In this document: positions 26,423 through 36,062 of the stretch, in pieces | Numbering within the stretch: the stretch's first letter is position 1 | Layout: each line of letters starts with the position of its first letter | Source: G963556115 sp963666605 | GTDB lineage: Bacteria; Planctomycetota; SZUA-567 | Length of the DNA: 64,000 bases | Assembly: GCA_965140405.1 (NCBI GenBank) | Contig: OZ223208.1 | Location: 2,232,001 to 2,296,000 of the forward strand | Reading direction: 5' to 3' | The notes under the pieces: generated by a model | The model's input: the letters and a program-made list of their open reading frames with translations, nothing else | Databases searched by the model: none | Told to the model about the DNA's origin: nothing | Program-made: the position numbers and the translations under genes

Positions 26423-29400
26423 ATGGCTGCAAGTGGAGTATCAAAATTAGGTAGAGTTGCTCTTGACCTAGGATTCTTAAATATAAAGCAGCTTGAAGAA
26501 TGTTTGCAAATTCAATTTGATTTCCAGAAGGAAGGCAAAGAAGTACCTCGACTTGGAAGTGTTTTTATTTCGAAGGGGTATATTACATCTGAGCAGTTAC
26601 AGGTAATCCTTGAAAAGCAGAAGGATTCAAAATACGAGAATGCTTCAGCTTCAACAACAGATATTCTACGAACTGTACCAGCGGGCACCTATATCTACGA
26701 AGAGGGTGACGACCCAGCTCAATCCTTATTCTTAATTCATCAAGGTCAAATTGACTTCTACAGAGGTAACGAGTTAGTAGAATCAATCAAAGATAAGGGT
26801 CGATTTTTCGGCATTGTATCATATCTGACCTCAACTAAATATACAGAATCTGCTGTAGCTGCTAGAGATTCTAAAATTTTTGCCATCCCTAGCAAAGAGG
26901 TCAACAACTTCTTCAAAACACATCCTGATATGAGTATGAAGATTGCTAAAAATCTTGCAAAGAAACTTTATGCGAGTATTCTTGATAGAAAAGCGTTATC
27001 TATTAAGATTGATTCAGCTAAAGAACAATCAAAAGCTATTAATGTAAAACCAGAACCCATTGAAACTGATGCCAGCGCCATCAGACAAAAAGCTCTATCA
27101 AAAAAAAATGCCTCTAAAACAGTCATTGACGATCATAACTATGATACGAATAGTAACGTGCATACACACGATAATTCGGACTCAATTATTGACAAAGCTC
27201 AAGACCTAAATGATAAAATAAACCTTAGTAATAATATCAATGACTCAGAGAGGATCTCTGAGTTTGTAGATACGTCTAAATTTAAAGAATCTGATCAAAT
27301 CTTAAATAAACCATCATTTATGGGTAGTGAAAAACCTACTGCTTACTTACAAGTTACTCCTCTTGAGGAAGTAGAAGAACTTGAAACTATATTGATTTCT
27401 GATGAAGTAGATTGTGGTGAGTTACTTTCTGAAATTAGTTCGCTTAAACCAACTTGTTTTTCGGATGATATTGTATCTGCTGTCAAAGATCAGGTAAAAC
27501 TATTTATTGAAATAGAAGAAATTGACCGCGAGCGTATAGAATTTCTAAATAGTCTAAGTAATCCTAGTGAAATTATAAAGGCCGAAATAAGCAAGCAACG
27601 AAAAGAAATTTCTAGGATACCTTCATTTAGTATAATTTCTGCGAGATATTCTAAGTTGAATGAGTTATTGAGTAGTACTGAAAATGATCCTTCTAAGGTG
27701 CCAGAAATTACTGAAAATCCTACTTTAGATAGTAGCGATACAATTGACAACACTGGTGGCAGCAAGATTAAAACAGAAATAGATATTACCTTAAGACGAG
27801 CTTATGAATTTTCGGTTGCACAAAAAGAACTTCTTATTAAGCGTCATAACTCATTTGAAGAAATTCTTCAAAAGTGTTCAATATACTCTATTTCTGAGCC
27901 ATTTTATAAAATGCTTAGTAAGCATAATATTGATCCAGTAAGACTTTTTGGTTGGGGAGTGTACTATATGGCTCTTTCCGAATATTCTACAATGCAAAAT
28001 GATAAAATCGAAGCAATAAAGGAAGAGCAAAAAGAGGCTGATCAGACTTTGAAGTCTTTGGTAGGCAGATTAAAGATCAATAAAAAAGCTGAAGAAGAGC
28101 GTGATGAACTTATTGATCAGTTGGCCACTAGGGAAAAAGAGCTACGACTTATCCAGACTATTGTAAAGAGAGAGCAACTCAATATTACCAAGGATATGGT
28201 CGAAGAATTTTGGACAGTTTACACAAAAGTTGCTAAATTGCTTATTACTGATATTTCTGGTATTGATAAGGTTATGGCTAAGTGTTTCCTTAGATGGGGA
28301 CTTCTTGGGTATACATCAAAATGGATAGATCCAGAAAAATGTTCAGGATTAATTCGCTCGTGTTCTGAGGCGTTGTATTCACCTATGTACTCTACATCAT
28401 CGACATTCATATATTATTCTGATGAAGTTATTGAGCTTGCAGCTAAAGGCTATATCCCAACATCTCCTAATGAAGAACTTGAACTTAATCATCGTAATTC
28501 ACCAGAATGGCGTTGCGATAAGAGTTTCAAAAGACACTCACATCTAAAAATCCAGCAAGGGATTATTCTTGATGTACTCAAAGAGCAAAAGGATGAACTT
28601 CGGCAGATTGGTATTGATTTAGCTGAGGCTGAGAAAAAAGAACAAAGCATGGTTCGTACACATGCAAAAAATTTAACATTCAAACATGATCTGTCAGCAC
28701 TACGCCAAGAAATTCAAAGCTTCAAAGTAAAGAGCACTAGAATTGATAATATCATAACAAAGATTAATGATGAAATGTTACCAAAGATAATTGAAGATAG
28801 TAAAAAGGCTGTTTCCAACATAATTAATTCAGAAGTTATAATTAGTATTGATAGTGTCATTGAGCATGAAATAAAGACAATTAGACGGTGTAGCCGACTT
28901 GTGGCAAAACTCAAAGAACCATTCCTACCATTTTCTCTTAGAGACCTCTATAGGCCTAATAGTGATATTATTAATAATCGGGAAGTACTTACAGAATCAA
29001 TAAAGAAAATTGAGCATCGTGATCCACTTATCTTTAAAAGTAAGCTAATTCCTAGTGCGAAACGTAGGCAAAGAATTCTATTAAGGAGATCTCCTTTTAT
29101 TATAATCTCTCCTGCAAGTGGTATCCTCGGCTTTGTGATTGCTCCTAGTACAGGCATAGAAAATGGTCGTTTAGTACTACCAGGTTACTTTGACCGTAGC
29201 ATGATTAGTGAAAGTGTACTACATACAGTCTTTGCAGATTTTAGATTTGATTGTAGTAAGGCTGATGCTGGTGTTGATATAATGACTAGTGAAACCTTGG
29301 TTGCTGCTTATGCAACTTATAGATGGAATATGCGAAAGAAGAAGAAAGAAATTCGTAAGAAAGCAGCAGTATATCTTGACGAAACAGAGAGGATGAATTG

Positions 29401-29539
29401 GCGAAGGCACTATAGTGTATATATGAATAGCGCCCTAGATAGTGGAAAATTTTTATTTTATAAGAGTCCAGAGCTGTATGACATCATCATAAATAACTAT
29501 ATAGACCTTCCAGAAGGTTGCGAAAAACTTAAGAAATAA
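26423..29539 (+). CDS. Large cNMP-binding/coiled-coil protein with GspE-N-like module
   Basis: A 1,038-residue cytoplasmic protein. Residues 8-70 (LGRVALDLGFLNIKQLEECL, RLGSVFISKGYITSEQLQ) match the two-helix module seen at the N-terminus of type II/IV secretion ATPases and related regulators. Residues 80-190 form a cyclic-nucleotide-binding-like beta barrel (VPAGTYIYEEGDDPAQSLFLIHQG, KGRFFGIVSYLT). About 200-350 is polar linker; 350-780 is rich in charged coiled coil. The C-terminal ~250 residues contain a compact conserved-looking part (DAGVDIMTSETLVAAYATYR, SALDSGKFLFYKSPELYD) that I do not recognise. No membrane segment and no obvious enzyme motif. It is convergent with the PAP2 gene, the stops being six bases apart. 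Confidence 0.75.
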   Translation: MAASGVSKLGRVALDLGFLNIKQLEECLQIQFDFQKEGKEVPRLGSVFISKGYITSEQLQVILEKQKDSKYENASASTTDILRTVPAGTYIYEEGDDPAQSLFLIHQGQIDFYRGNELVESIKDKGRFFGIVSYLTSTKYTESAVAARDSKIFAIPSKEVNNFFKTHPDMSMKIAKNLAKKLYASILDRKALSIKIDSAKEQSKAINVKPEPIETDASAIRQKALSKKNASKTVIDDHNYDTNSNVHTHDNSDSIIDKAQDLNDKINLSNNINDSERISEFVDTSKFKESDQILNKPSFMGSEKPTAYLQVTPLEEVEELETILISDEVDCGELLSEISSLKPTCFSDDIVSAVKDQVKLFIEIEEIDRERIEFLNSLSNPSEIIKAEISKQRKEISRIPSFSIISARYSKLNELLSSTENDPSKVPEITENPTLDSSDTIDNTGGSKIKTEIDITLRRAYEFSVAQKELLIKRHNSFEEILQKCSIYSISEPFYKMLSKHNIDPVRLFGWGVYYMALSEYSTMQNDKIEAIKEEQKEADQTLKSLVGRLKINKKAEEERDELIDQLATREKELRLIQTIVKREQLNITKDMVEEFWTVYTKVAKLLITDISGIDKVMAKCFLRWGLLGYTSKWIDPEKCSGLIRSCSEALYSPMYSTSSTFIYYSDEVIELAAKGYIPTSPNEELELNHRNSPEWRCDKSFKRHSHLKIQQGIILDVLKEQKDELRQIGIDLAEAEKKEQSMVRTHAKNLTFKHDLSALRQEIQSFKVKSTRIDNIITKINDEMLPKIIEDSKKAVSNIINSEVIISIDSVIEHEIKTIRRCSRLVAKLKEPFLPFSLRDLYRPNSDIINNREVLTESIKKIEHRDPLIFKSKLIPSAKRRQRILLRRSPFIIISPASGILGFVIAPSTGIENGRLVLPGYFDRSMISESVLHTVFADFRFDCSKADAGVDIMTSETLVAAYATYRWNMRKKKKEIRKKAAVYLDETERMNWRRHYSVYMNSALDSGKFLFYKSPELYDIIINNYIDLPEGCEKLKK

Positions 29540-29545
29540 TACACA

Positions 29546-30568
29546 TTAAAATTTACCAACTAAGTACCCAAGAGTCCAGAATTGAGCTATAAACATGAAG
29601 ACTGCAGTAAAGGCTAGTAGCGCTCCGATTCTCTGCCCTCTCAGTTCTTTTCTCATGTAGTAGGAGTACACCATTAGAGCAATCCCAACAGACAACGCAG
29701 GCGCACGCATTCCAGACATCCCTGTAAGCCATGGCAAAATTATTGCACAGATCCCTATGAAAGTACATCCAATCATACTATTTTTTATTAGATAGTACAG
29801 TCGTCCATCAATAACACCTTTCTGCTTATATGAGTACTTATTTACTATATAGGGACGTAAAACATATAATATTAGAGCTGGACAGTACCAAACAATGAAT
29901 TGCAAATTATGCCTATGATGTGCATCGATAGCTCCAGTGACAGCTAGGTAAAATGTAAAGACAAGAAGTGCCAAAAGTAATTGATTTCTACTAGGCAGCC
30001 ATTTTATACGGTTACTCAGCCATATCCCCAAACAGCTTGCAAGAAGTCCTACAATTGCACCTGCAACAACATCACTCGGATAATGCTTTGCATAAAACAC
30101 CCTAGATACGGCAACTCCTGTTGCAATGATAGAACTAGCAACAACAGAACCCGATGTTGTAGTCATTATCTCAGGAAGAATAAATGCTGTAGCAGTGTCT
30201 CCACTTGGAAAAGAGTTATGTGATGAATGGTCAGGTCTCTCTCTTTGCGTAAGAGTTTTTATAGGGTGTACAGCAATGCCAACAAGGATTAAAGCAATAA
30301 TTATCCTTTTACAAGTCATTCTTCTACCAGCAAGCCCGAGACATATTGCTAGTAGTATTAGCACATCGGCCTTACCAAATAACCTTACAATTTGAAAAAA
30401 CTCTCCCAAAGCACTCTCTTCATTTTCAGCCAATACTTTATGAGAAACAGCCCAAGAGCTAATCGAATGATCAAAGAAAAAGAGTATTACCATAAGTCCG
30501 AGTAGAATTCCAATACTTAGAACACAAACAAGTACTGACTCACGATTACCACCAAATTTAATTCTCAT
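29546..30568 (-). CDS. PAP2-family phosphatase, integral membrane
   Basis: A 340-residue protein from ATG 30568 (AGGAG seven bases upstream). The start overlaps the 3' end of the AsmA-like gene by 11 bases, so the two are probably translationally coupled. It has several hydrophobic helices. The phosphatidic acid phosphatase motifs are present as KTLTQRERP (K-x6-RP), FPSGDTATAF (normally PSGH) and SRVFYAKHYPSD (SR-x5-H-x3-D). The C2 histidine, the proposed proton donor, is replaced by Asp. A C-terminal group of TM helices follows. Likely substrates are undecaprenyl-pyrophosphate or lipid phosphates, but the H-to-D change makes activity uncertain. Confidence 0.83.
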   Translation of the reverse strand: MRIKFGGNRESVLVCVLSIGILLGLMVILFFFDHSISSWAVSHKVLAENEESALGEFFQIVRLFGKADVLILLAICLGLAGRRMTCKRIIIALILVGIAVHPIKTLTQRERPDHSSHNSFPSGDTATAFILPEIMTTTSGSVVASSIIATGVAVSRVFYAKHYPSDVVAGAIVGLLASCLGIWLSNRIKWLPSRNQLLLALLVFTFYLAVTGAIDAHHRHNLQFIVWYCPALILYVLRPYIVNKYSYKQKGVIDGRLYYLIKNSMIGCTFIGICAIILPWLTGMSGMRAPALSVGIALMVYSYYMRKELRGQRIGALLAFTAVFMFIAQFWTLGYLVGKF

Positions 30569-33500
30569 CAACCGGCTCCTGCTCTTTATCAATATCTTTG
30601 AATAACTTTAATGGAGCAGTTATTATAGATTTTCCTACCTGCCCTACTCCACCTATAACACCGCCAACACCACCAGCAAGCCCTAGCCCGACCTTACCTA
30701 TACCGGAAAAGATCTTGCCAAATCCATATGCAAATGTTTCACCTGCACTATCACCACCTATATTTTCAAGATGAAGATTTAAAGGTAATGCGAGAGAAGC
30801 TGACCCTCTGAATAAAAGCGAACTAACACGGACGATTCCATCTGTAACGTATAAATTCTTAATAAGTGTCTTCTTGCCTCCAGATTCACCTGAACTACCA
30901 CTAGCAAAGATACTCGCAACATCCTCTTTTAGAGCATCAATATTACTCTTTTTAAGTGCCACCTCATAATACGCTTGCATATTTTGAATATCAATTCTAT
31001 CAATTATGATATTATTACTAAACAAAGTACTGAACTCAGGTTTAATTAAGACACTTCCTGCTTCAACTGCTTTAACATCTGAGTAGCCCTTAGGATTATC
31101 AATAGTCACTCCACTTAGAGAAATAGACTCAATTGAAGAGTCACCTTTACCTTGTGAAAAAGCCATAGTTATACTTTTATCTGAACTTGGGTCAGAGGAA
31201 GCTATAGTAATACTTGTTGGTCCAATTTCTGCAAAATTATTTGGCAGCCTCGCATTATTGCGAGGAAGTGAAGAAGTTTCAAAGTACTTATTGTAACTAT
31301 CATCAAGATTTATTTTCGCACTACCAAGAGTACCACTTACACTTATCGGAAAATGGTATCCAATACTTTGCTGTATTTGGGATAAATTGATAGGTGCAAG
31401 ATTTACTTTTGCCTTTACTCTATCCTCAACACTATCAAGCATCAAGTCATCAATACTTACAGTAAATGAGCCATCCAAATGAAGTGATTTTAATAACAGC
31501 TTGAATTTATCACCAATAGCTTCATATGAAAAATCATTTAAGCTAACCGCTAATGGCCCGCCAACAATACTTGCGCTTTTAATCGTTGAAATATTATTGC
31601 TGCCAATACCAGCAACAAATTCAAGTTTTTGAGGCATTGACAAGGGTTTGACATATTTATATGGTGATAATGCATTGAAAGCAATATCGCTAGCTGTTAG
31701 ATCAAGAACGCCTTTTGCTGCAATAGAATTATCATTAAACTTAAAAAGTAGAGGAGTATTATACGTAGATACTGTTCCATCAATAGCTAATGTAGGTTGC
31801 AAATCAGAGTGCGAGTAGTATAATATCTTCGAGCTAACACTACCAGTAATACTTAATAAAGAAGCCCCTAATTTATGTAAAATTTCTAAATTTGACATTT
31901 CAAGGTTTTTATCACTTAATGCACTGATAATTCCGCCAGGGTTCTTTCCTGCAAGTTGCTTGATTTTAGCTGTCGATAATTCGGCTACATCAATATGGAG
32001 CTTGGTATCAATTGAGTTCAAAAAATCCGCCCAACTGAAGTGACTAATTGTTTTAAAGAAATCCACAACTGTTCCATTAAATTTAATGCTAGGTATTAAC
32101 AAATCATCACGATGAGCCTTCTCTGTTTTAAATTTTCTAACAAAAAGTTTGTCTTCAGCATGAGAATATACTGCATTAGCAACAAATCTACCCATAACAT
32201 CAACTGCTACACGAGGCACAAAGCTCTTCCATTCAAAAAGATCCGCACTGATAGAAAGATCAACATCAGATAGAGAATCCTGTATTGCAAACCACTTTTT
32301 GGCTATTATCCTGTCAGTCATTACAATTGGCTCTATTGTAAAATTTTTATGTGATTCAACATTTATCAGATTAGAAGTATATTTGAATACAGATAGTTCT
32401 GCTTTAGCGCCTCCTTTAGTTAAGAATTTACCTTCAACCGAGGCATTTAGAAAGTATAGAATAGCTATTTTATTCTTAATTATTTTTCCAATAGTCTCCA
32501 TGTCCCCTTTATCTACAGAGATTTCTCCAGAAATGGGTGGAAGAGCTCTCAAGGCATCACGCCATGGCGTTGACTTGAGTATTGACAAGTTATATTCACC
32601 AGTTTTTAGTAATACCTTTGAACCTCTAGATTTAAAGTCAAGATGCTCCAAGGTAAGTAGCAAATCATTATCTGATTTCCTTAACCGTAAAGACGAATTG
32701 AGTCCCACCTTTTTCACATTAAGTTGCTGTCCCCGAATTATTGTCTTTATATTTTCAGCACTTGTACTAAAACTAAGAGCTAGGTTTATATCGTCAATAT
32801 TGCCGTACGAAATATTTGCATTTATAGCCTCACGAACTGTTCCAGCAACATCAAAAGGTAGTTCTTTAAGTTTAAAGATATTTCTAAAACGATTATATAA
32901 TGTTTTTAAAGGCTGAATATCAACAATACCGCTCTGTGTTAAATTTGCTTGCCAAAGATTCTTTTCCTTCTTCAATTCACCTTCAGCCTTAATTTTGACA
33001 TCGTTATCCTTATCAGATAGTGCCATTTTTATGCCGTAATTATTTTTACTATAATTATCGATTTGACCCGAAATATTGACAACATTACTTTTATATGCAG
33101 CAAGTGTAGAAGTCGAAATCACATTATAGTTTATCTTGCCGGAGCTATCAGCTTTGATTGTACCCTTGATAATTTCATCAATTTTTTCTAAGCCTAGATC
33201 TTTGAAAAAACTTTCAAAATGGCTATACAATTTAGCAAAATCAATGGAAAATTCAATATCAGTCGCTAATCGTGATGTAAGGTCTTCGAAATTTATAAAG
33301 AGAGGCTGCAAGGATTTCAGCTTGAACGATGGGGACTCCAGACTAAAATTCAACTGTCCATTTAACGGAGTAAGGAGCTTACTCTTTGAAACTAGTAAAT
33401 CGACATTACCTTGTAGAGGCAATGAAATAGTTTTACCCTCAATAACTGAGGTAATCTTATCCCCATTGACAGTATAGTTACCTTTCCATACCCCGTTTCT

Positions 33501-34814
33501 CTTCCAATTTCCTGCAAAAGAGTGATTAATTTTACCGAAAATATTTGAATTTAGATGTCTACCTAATGGAGATTTTGAAAAAGCAGTTAGGTCTGTAGAA
33601 GCATTCATTGTAATAACGAATTCTTCGCCAAAATTACCGTTTACCTGTGCAGTGATATTAATAAGATTTTGAGAATTATTTCCTAAATCTAGTTCGATAT
33701 CAAGAGGCTTGATCTCAGTCCACGTATCGTCAAAGTCTAGATTGCAATTTACTTTAATTGAAGCAGACGGAGTATCCAACAAGGATTTATTATTATGTAT
33801 AATTTTACCAATACTCTTTGTCGTTAGTTGCATACTTACCGCAACATTATTCATCGTCTCAGATGCAACTTCAAGATCAAGTGTGAGTGGGCTAGTAAGC
33901 TCAACTGTGGTGTTACGTAGTGTTACCTTGTTCCAACCAAAGTAGCCCAGCATATATGGAGCATCAAAATCATCGACTTTACCAGAGATGTTAATATTCT
34001 GCAAAAAATCCAAGGTTGAGTTATTGCTTTTGGCATCAATTTTAGACAAAACAGCTTTTATATCGAGATTTAATGTGCCAGAATTGGAATTAGGAGTGAA
34101 TCCACTCATGGATATCTCACCAGCAATATCTTCTTTTACTCTGCTGAAAAGAACCTTAATATCAGAAAGGCTGCACTCTTTAAGAATACCAACATCATCA
34201 TGTGCAGTAATACTGCTATTGGACAAAAGAATCTTGCCACTTGCTGTTCTCCAATTGATATCGTTTAACCATTCTTTCCAGGGCATTTCTACAAGGTTGT
34301 TCAATACTTCGCTAATATTAGTTGAATAACGCTCTTTACCAGTATTATTGTCTTTAATTCGATATCTTCTGACATTGAGGTCGAGTGAATCAATAACAAC
34401 ATCTGCATTGAGTGACTTATCAGCTATGGTTTCATAAAGGTGTAGCTGGACTGATAGGCTACCAATATAGAATATATCTTTTTCAGTCTGAGTATTAATG
34501 GGTTTAAAACTGACGTCTTTAATAAATACGGATTGATTTATCCAGTTAGTTTCAAGAGAACCAATCGTTATTTGTATACCACCATATTCTTCAAAAACAT
34601 TGACAATTTGCTCTTTCAGATATCGATCGTTATACTTTAATTTTAAATATGTAAAACTAGCAGCACACACAAATAGTAGGACAATAATTCCAATGAATAT
34701 AAGTCTCAAAAGAGTTCTTGGTCTCTTCTTTAAAGGCTTATTATCGTTACTAACATCCTGAAGATTTTCAGGCAATTCTATGGTAATATTATTTTGATCA
34801 CTATTTTTAGCCAT
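30558..34814 (-). CDS. Very large AsmA/TamB-like envelope protein
   Basis: A 1,418-residue protein from MAKNSD (ATG 34814), preferred over an ATG 31 codons earlier because no other family member has such a basic extension. About residues 37-60 form one N-terminal membrane anchor (LLRLIFIGIIVLLFVCAASF) after a Lys/Arg patch. The remainder is periplasmic, rich in short beta strands separated by NDNS-type turns, like AsmA/DUF3971/TamB proteins thought to bridge membranes for lipid transport. The C-terminus is Gly-rich (GLGLAGGVGGVIGGVGQVGK) and then acidic. Repeated statements such as SGKIxYN and LDLTASDIxF are typical of the family. It is co-transcribed with PAP2. Confidence 0.8.
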   Translation of the reverse strand: MAKNSDQNNITIELPENLQDVSNDNKPLKKRPRTLLRLIFIGIIVLLFVCAASFTYLKLKYNDRYLKEQIVNVFEEYGGIQITIGSLETNWINQSVFIKDVSFKPINTQTEKDIFYIGSLSVQLHLYETIADKSLNADVVIDSLDLNVRRYRIKDNNTGKERYSTNISEVLNNLVEMPWKEWLNDINWRTASGKILLSNSSITAHDDVGILKECSLSDIKVLFSRVKEDIAGEISMSGFTPNSNSGTLNLDIKAVLSKIDAKSNNSTLDFLQNINISGKVDDFDAPYMLGYFGWNKVTLRNTTVELTSPLTLDLEVASETMNNVAVSMQLTTKSIGKIIHNNKSLLDTPSASIKVNCNLDFDDTWTEIKPLDIELDLGNNSQNLINITAQVNGNFGEEFVITMNASTDLTAFSKSPLGRHLNSNIFGKINHSFAGNWKRNGVWKGNYTVNGDKITSVIEGKTISLPLQGNVDLLVSKSKLLTPLNGQLNFSLESPSFKLKSLQPLFINFEDLTSRLATDIEFSIDFAKLYSHFESFFKDLGLEKIDEIIKGTIKADSSGKINYNVISTSTLAAYKSNVVNISGQIDNYSKNNYGIKMALSDKDNDVKIKAEGELKKEKNLWQANLTQSGIVDIQPLKTLYNRFRNIFKLKELPFDVAGTVREAINANISYGNIDDINLALSFSTSAENIKTIIRGQQLNVKKVGLNSSLRLRKSDNDLLLTLEHLDFKSRGSKVLLKTGEYNLSILKSTPWRDALRALPPISGEISVDKGDMETIGKIIKNKIAILYFLNASVEGKFLTKGGAKAELSVFKYTSNLINVESHKNFTIEPIVMTDRIIAKKWFAIQDSLSDVDLSISADLFEWKSFVPRVAVDVMGRFVANAVYSHAEDKLFVRKFKTEKAHRDDLLIPSIKFNGTVVDFFKTISHFSWADFLNSIDTKLHIDVAELSTAKIKQLAGKNPGGIISALSDKNLEMSNLEILHKLGASLLSITGSVSSKILYYSHSDLQPTLAIDGTVSTYNTPLLFKFNDNSIAAKGVLDLTASDIAFNALSPYKYVKPLSMPQKLEFVAGIGSNNISTIKSASIVGGPLAVSLNDFSYEAIGDKFKLLLKSLHLDGSFTVSIDDLMLDSVEDRVKAKVNLAPINLSQIQQSIGYHFPISVSGTLGSAKINLDDSYNKYFETSSLPRNNARLPNNFAEIGPTSITIASSDPSSDKSITMAFSQGKGDSSIESISLSGVTIDNPKGYSDVKAVEAGSVLIKPEFSTLFSNNIIIDRIDIQNMQAYYEVALKKSNIDALKEDVASIFASGSSGESGGKKTLIKNLYVTDGIVRVSSLLFRGSASLALPLNLHLENIGGDSAGETFAYGFGKIFSGIGKVGLGLAGGVGGVIGGVGQVGKSIITAPLKLFKDIDKEQEPVDEN

Positions 34815-35124
34815 TAAGTTCTTTCTTAAATTCTTTATAAGTACAAGCCAAATATAATTTCTATGTTTAACTTTTAGTGCGTTATTTGACAGAATATTAA
34901 ACACCACATGCCCTCATAACAACGACTATAAATCTTGAATTCATTATTATGATATTTAATATTACTAACTGGACAGAGTCACTTTGCAAGCACCTCACTT
35001 AATGAATATTTTTTGGATAATTTCTACTTTGAAGATCTTCTAAAATAGTCCCATAGATAGAAATGTTTTATACACCCAAAATCAAGAAGTAGCAAGTAGA
35101 AGGTCATTAGATGCAAAAAAAAGA
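34815..35124. other. 310-bp intergenic region, no feature supported
   Basis: The AsmA-like gene (-) and the EFR1 gene (-) are separated by 310 bases of AT-rich sequence. The only structure seen is a 10-bp palindrome GAAGATCTTC at 35031-35040. It presumably contains the AsmA promoter on the minus strand, but I see no clear hexamers. Nothing else is supported. Confidence 0.5.
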
Positions 35125-35910
35125 CTATTCATCAAACGCAGAGATAAACTCTTGGTAGGAACATGCTTTGTAGGGTATAGCCTTTTTAAGAGTTATGGCT
35201 TTTTCTGGACAAAAACCGATACACCTCATACAATCCTCACATTTATTAGCTATTGATGCTTTACCATCAACAATACTAAAATTTCCAACTGGGCATAATT
35301 CTACACATATACCACACCCAGTGCACTTCGTTATATCAACTTTAACACAGAACATCTTCCGAAGAAACCCTGTTGGAAAAGAGATTTTATATATCAATGT
35401 AGCAATCATTGCTCTAATTTTACCGCCGTATTTGAACTTTGTTTCACCTTTAATAAGCCTGCGTGTAAACTCAATGGCTCGTTTTTGCCCGCTACGAGTC
35501 AGTTTCATATTAGACTCTTCGTCAATTCGTTTAACCATGAAATTATTAGGCATAATAAAGCCTTCATAACCAATTACGTCATAGCCTTTTGCATTAAAAA
35601 GGGGCGCAAGCTGAGCACATACTTGCCCATCATTACCAGCAAATGTTGATAAAAAGAATAGTTTTGTCTTTCTATCAGTTAGAGGTAGTGAAGAGATAAA
35701 TTTCAAAACAAATGGGTAAGACCTAAAACAAGCAATTGGGAATGCAATCCCAATTGTGTGATCAAGATTAATACTGTTAGGGTCAGTTAGTGAAGTAATT
35801 TTTTTTAGTTTGCAGTTCAAACTAGCTGAAGTGAATTCGCTGCGCATACACTTAGCAATATTCAGTGTATTTCCAGTCCCACTAAACACATAGAGATCAA
35901 TATTTTCCAT
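35125..35910 (-). CDS. EFR1-type flavodoxin-ferredoxin protein
   Basis: A 261-residue two-part redox protein. The N-terminal flavodoxin-like domain opens with the FMN phosphate loop SGTGNTLNIAK and continues with FPIACFRSYPF and STFAGNDGQ. The C-terminal part has two 4Fe-4S ferredoxin motifs, CTGCGICVELCP and CEDCMRCIGFCP. Family members ('EFR1 family ferrodoxin') are single-gene electron carriers common in anaerobes. Its physiological donor and acceptor are unknown, but the Rnf complex at 56-61 kb would be a plausible electron partner. AAGGAC lies five to eight bases before the ATG. Confidence 0.9.
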   Translation of the reverse strand: MENIDLYVFSGTGNTLNIAKCMRSEFTSASLNCKLKKITSLTDPNSINLDHTIGIAFPIACFRSYPFVLKFISSLPLTDRKTKLFFLSTFAGNDGQVCAQLAPLFNAKGYDVIGYEGFIMPNNFMVKRIDEESNMKLTRSGQKRAIEFTRRLIKGETKFKYGGKIRAMIATLIYKISFPTGFLRKMFCVKVDITKCTGCGICVELCPVGNFSIVDGKASIANKCEDCMRCIGFCPEKAITLKKAIPYKACSYQEFISAFDE

Positions 35911-35999
35911 AATATGTCCTTTAATTAAAAACTAATCATCACTCTTAATCCATATATGAATAAACAGTACTTCTAAAATACCAGTGCTATTTTTAAGAC

Positions 36000-36034
36000 T
36001 GAAGCTTAGCAATACTTTTTATCGCTAAGCTTCA
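36000..36034 (-). terminator. Hairpin downstream of serine acetyltransferase gene
   Basis: An 11-bp perfect stem around GAAGCTTAGC (36001-36010) and GCTAAGCTTC (36024-36033) with a 13-base loop. It lies 29 bases past the stop codon of the serine acetyltransferase gene. The U-tract on the minus strand is weak. Confidence 0.5.
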
Positions 36035-36062
36035 AGATTAGTGAACCGCTATTCTAGATAAT

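Noticed and set aside
32299..32916. 205-codon plus-strand frame inside the AsmA-like gene
   Set aside because: It is a shadow frame within a long continuous minus-strand gene, with no start signal and no recognisable protein.
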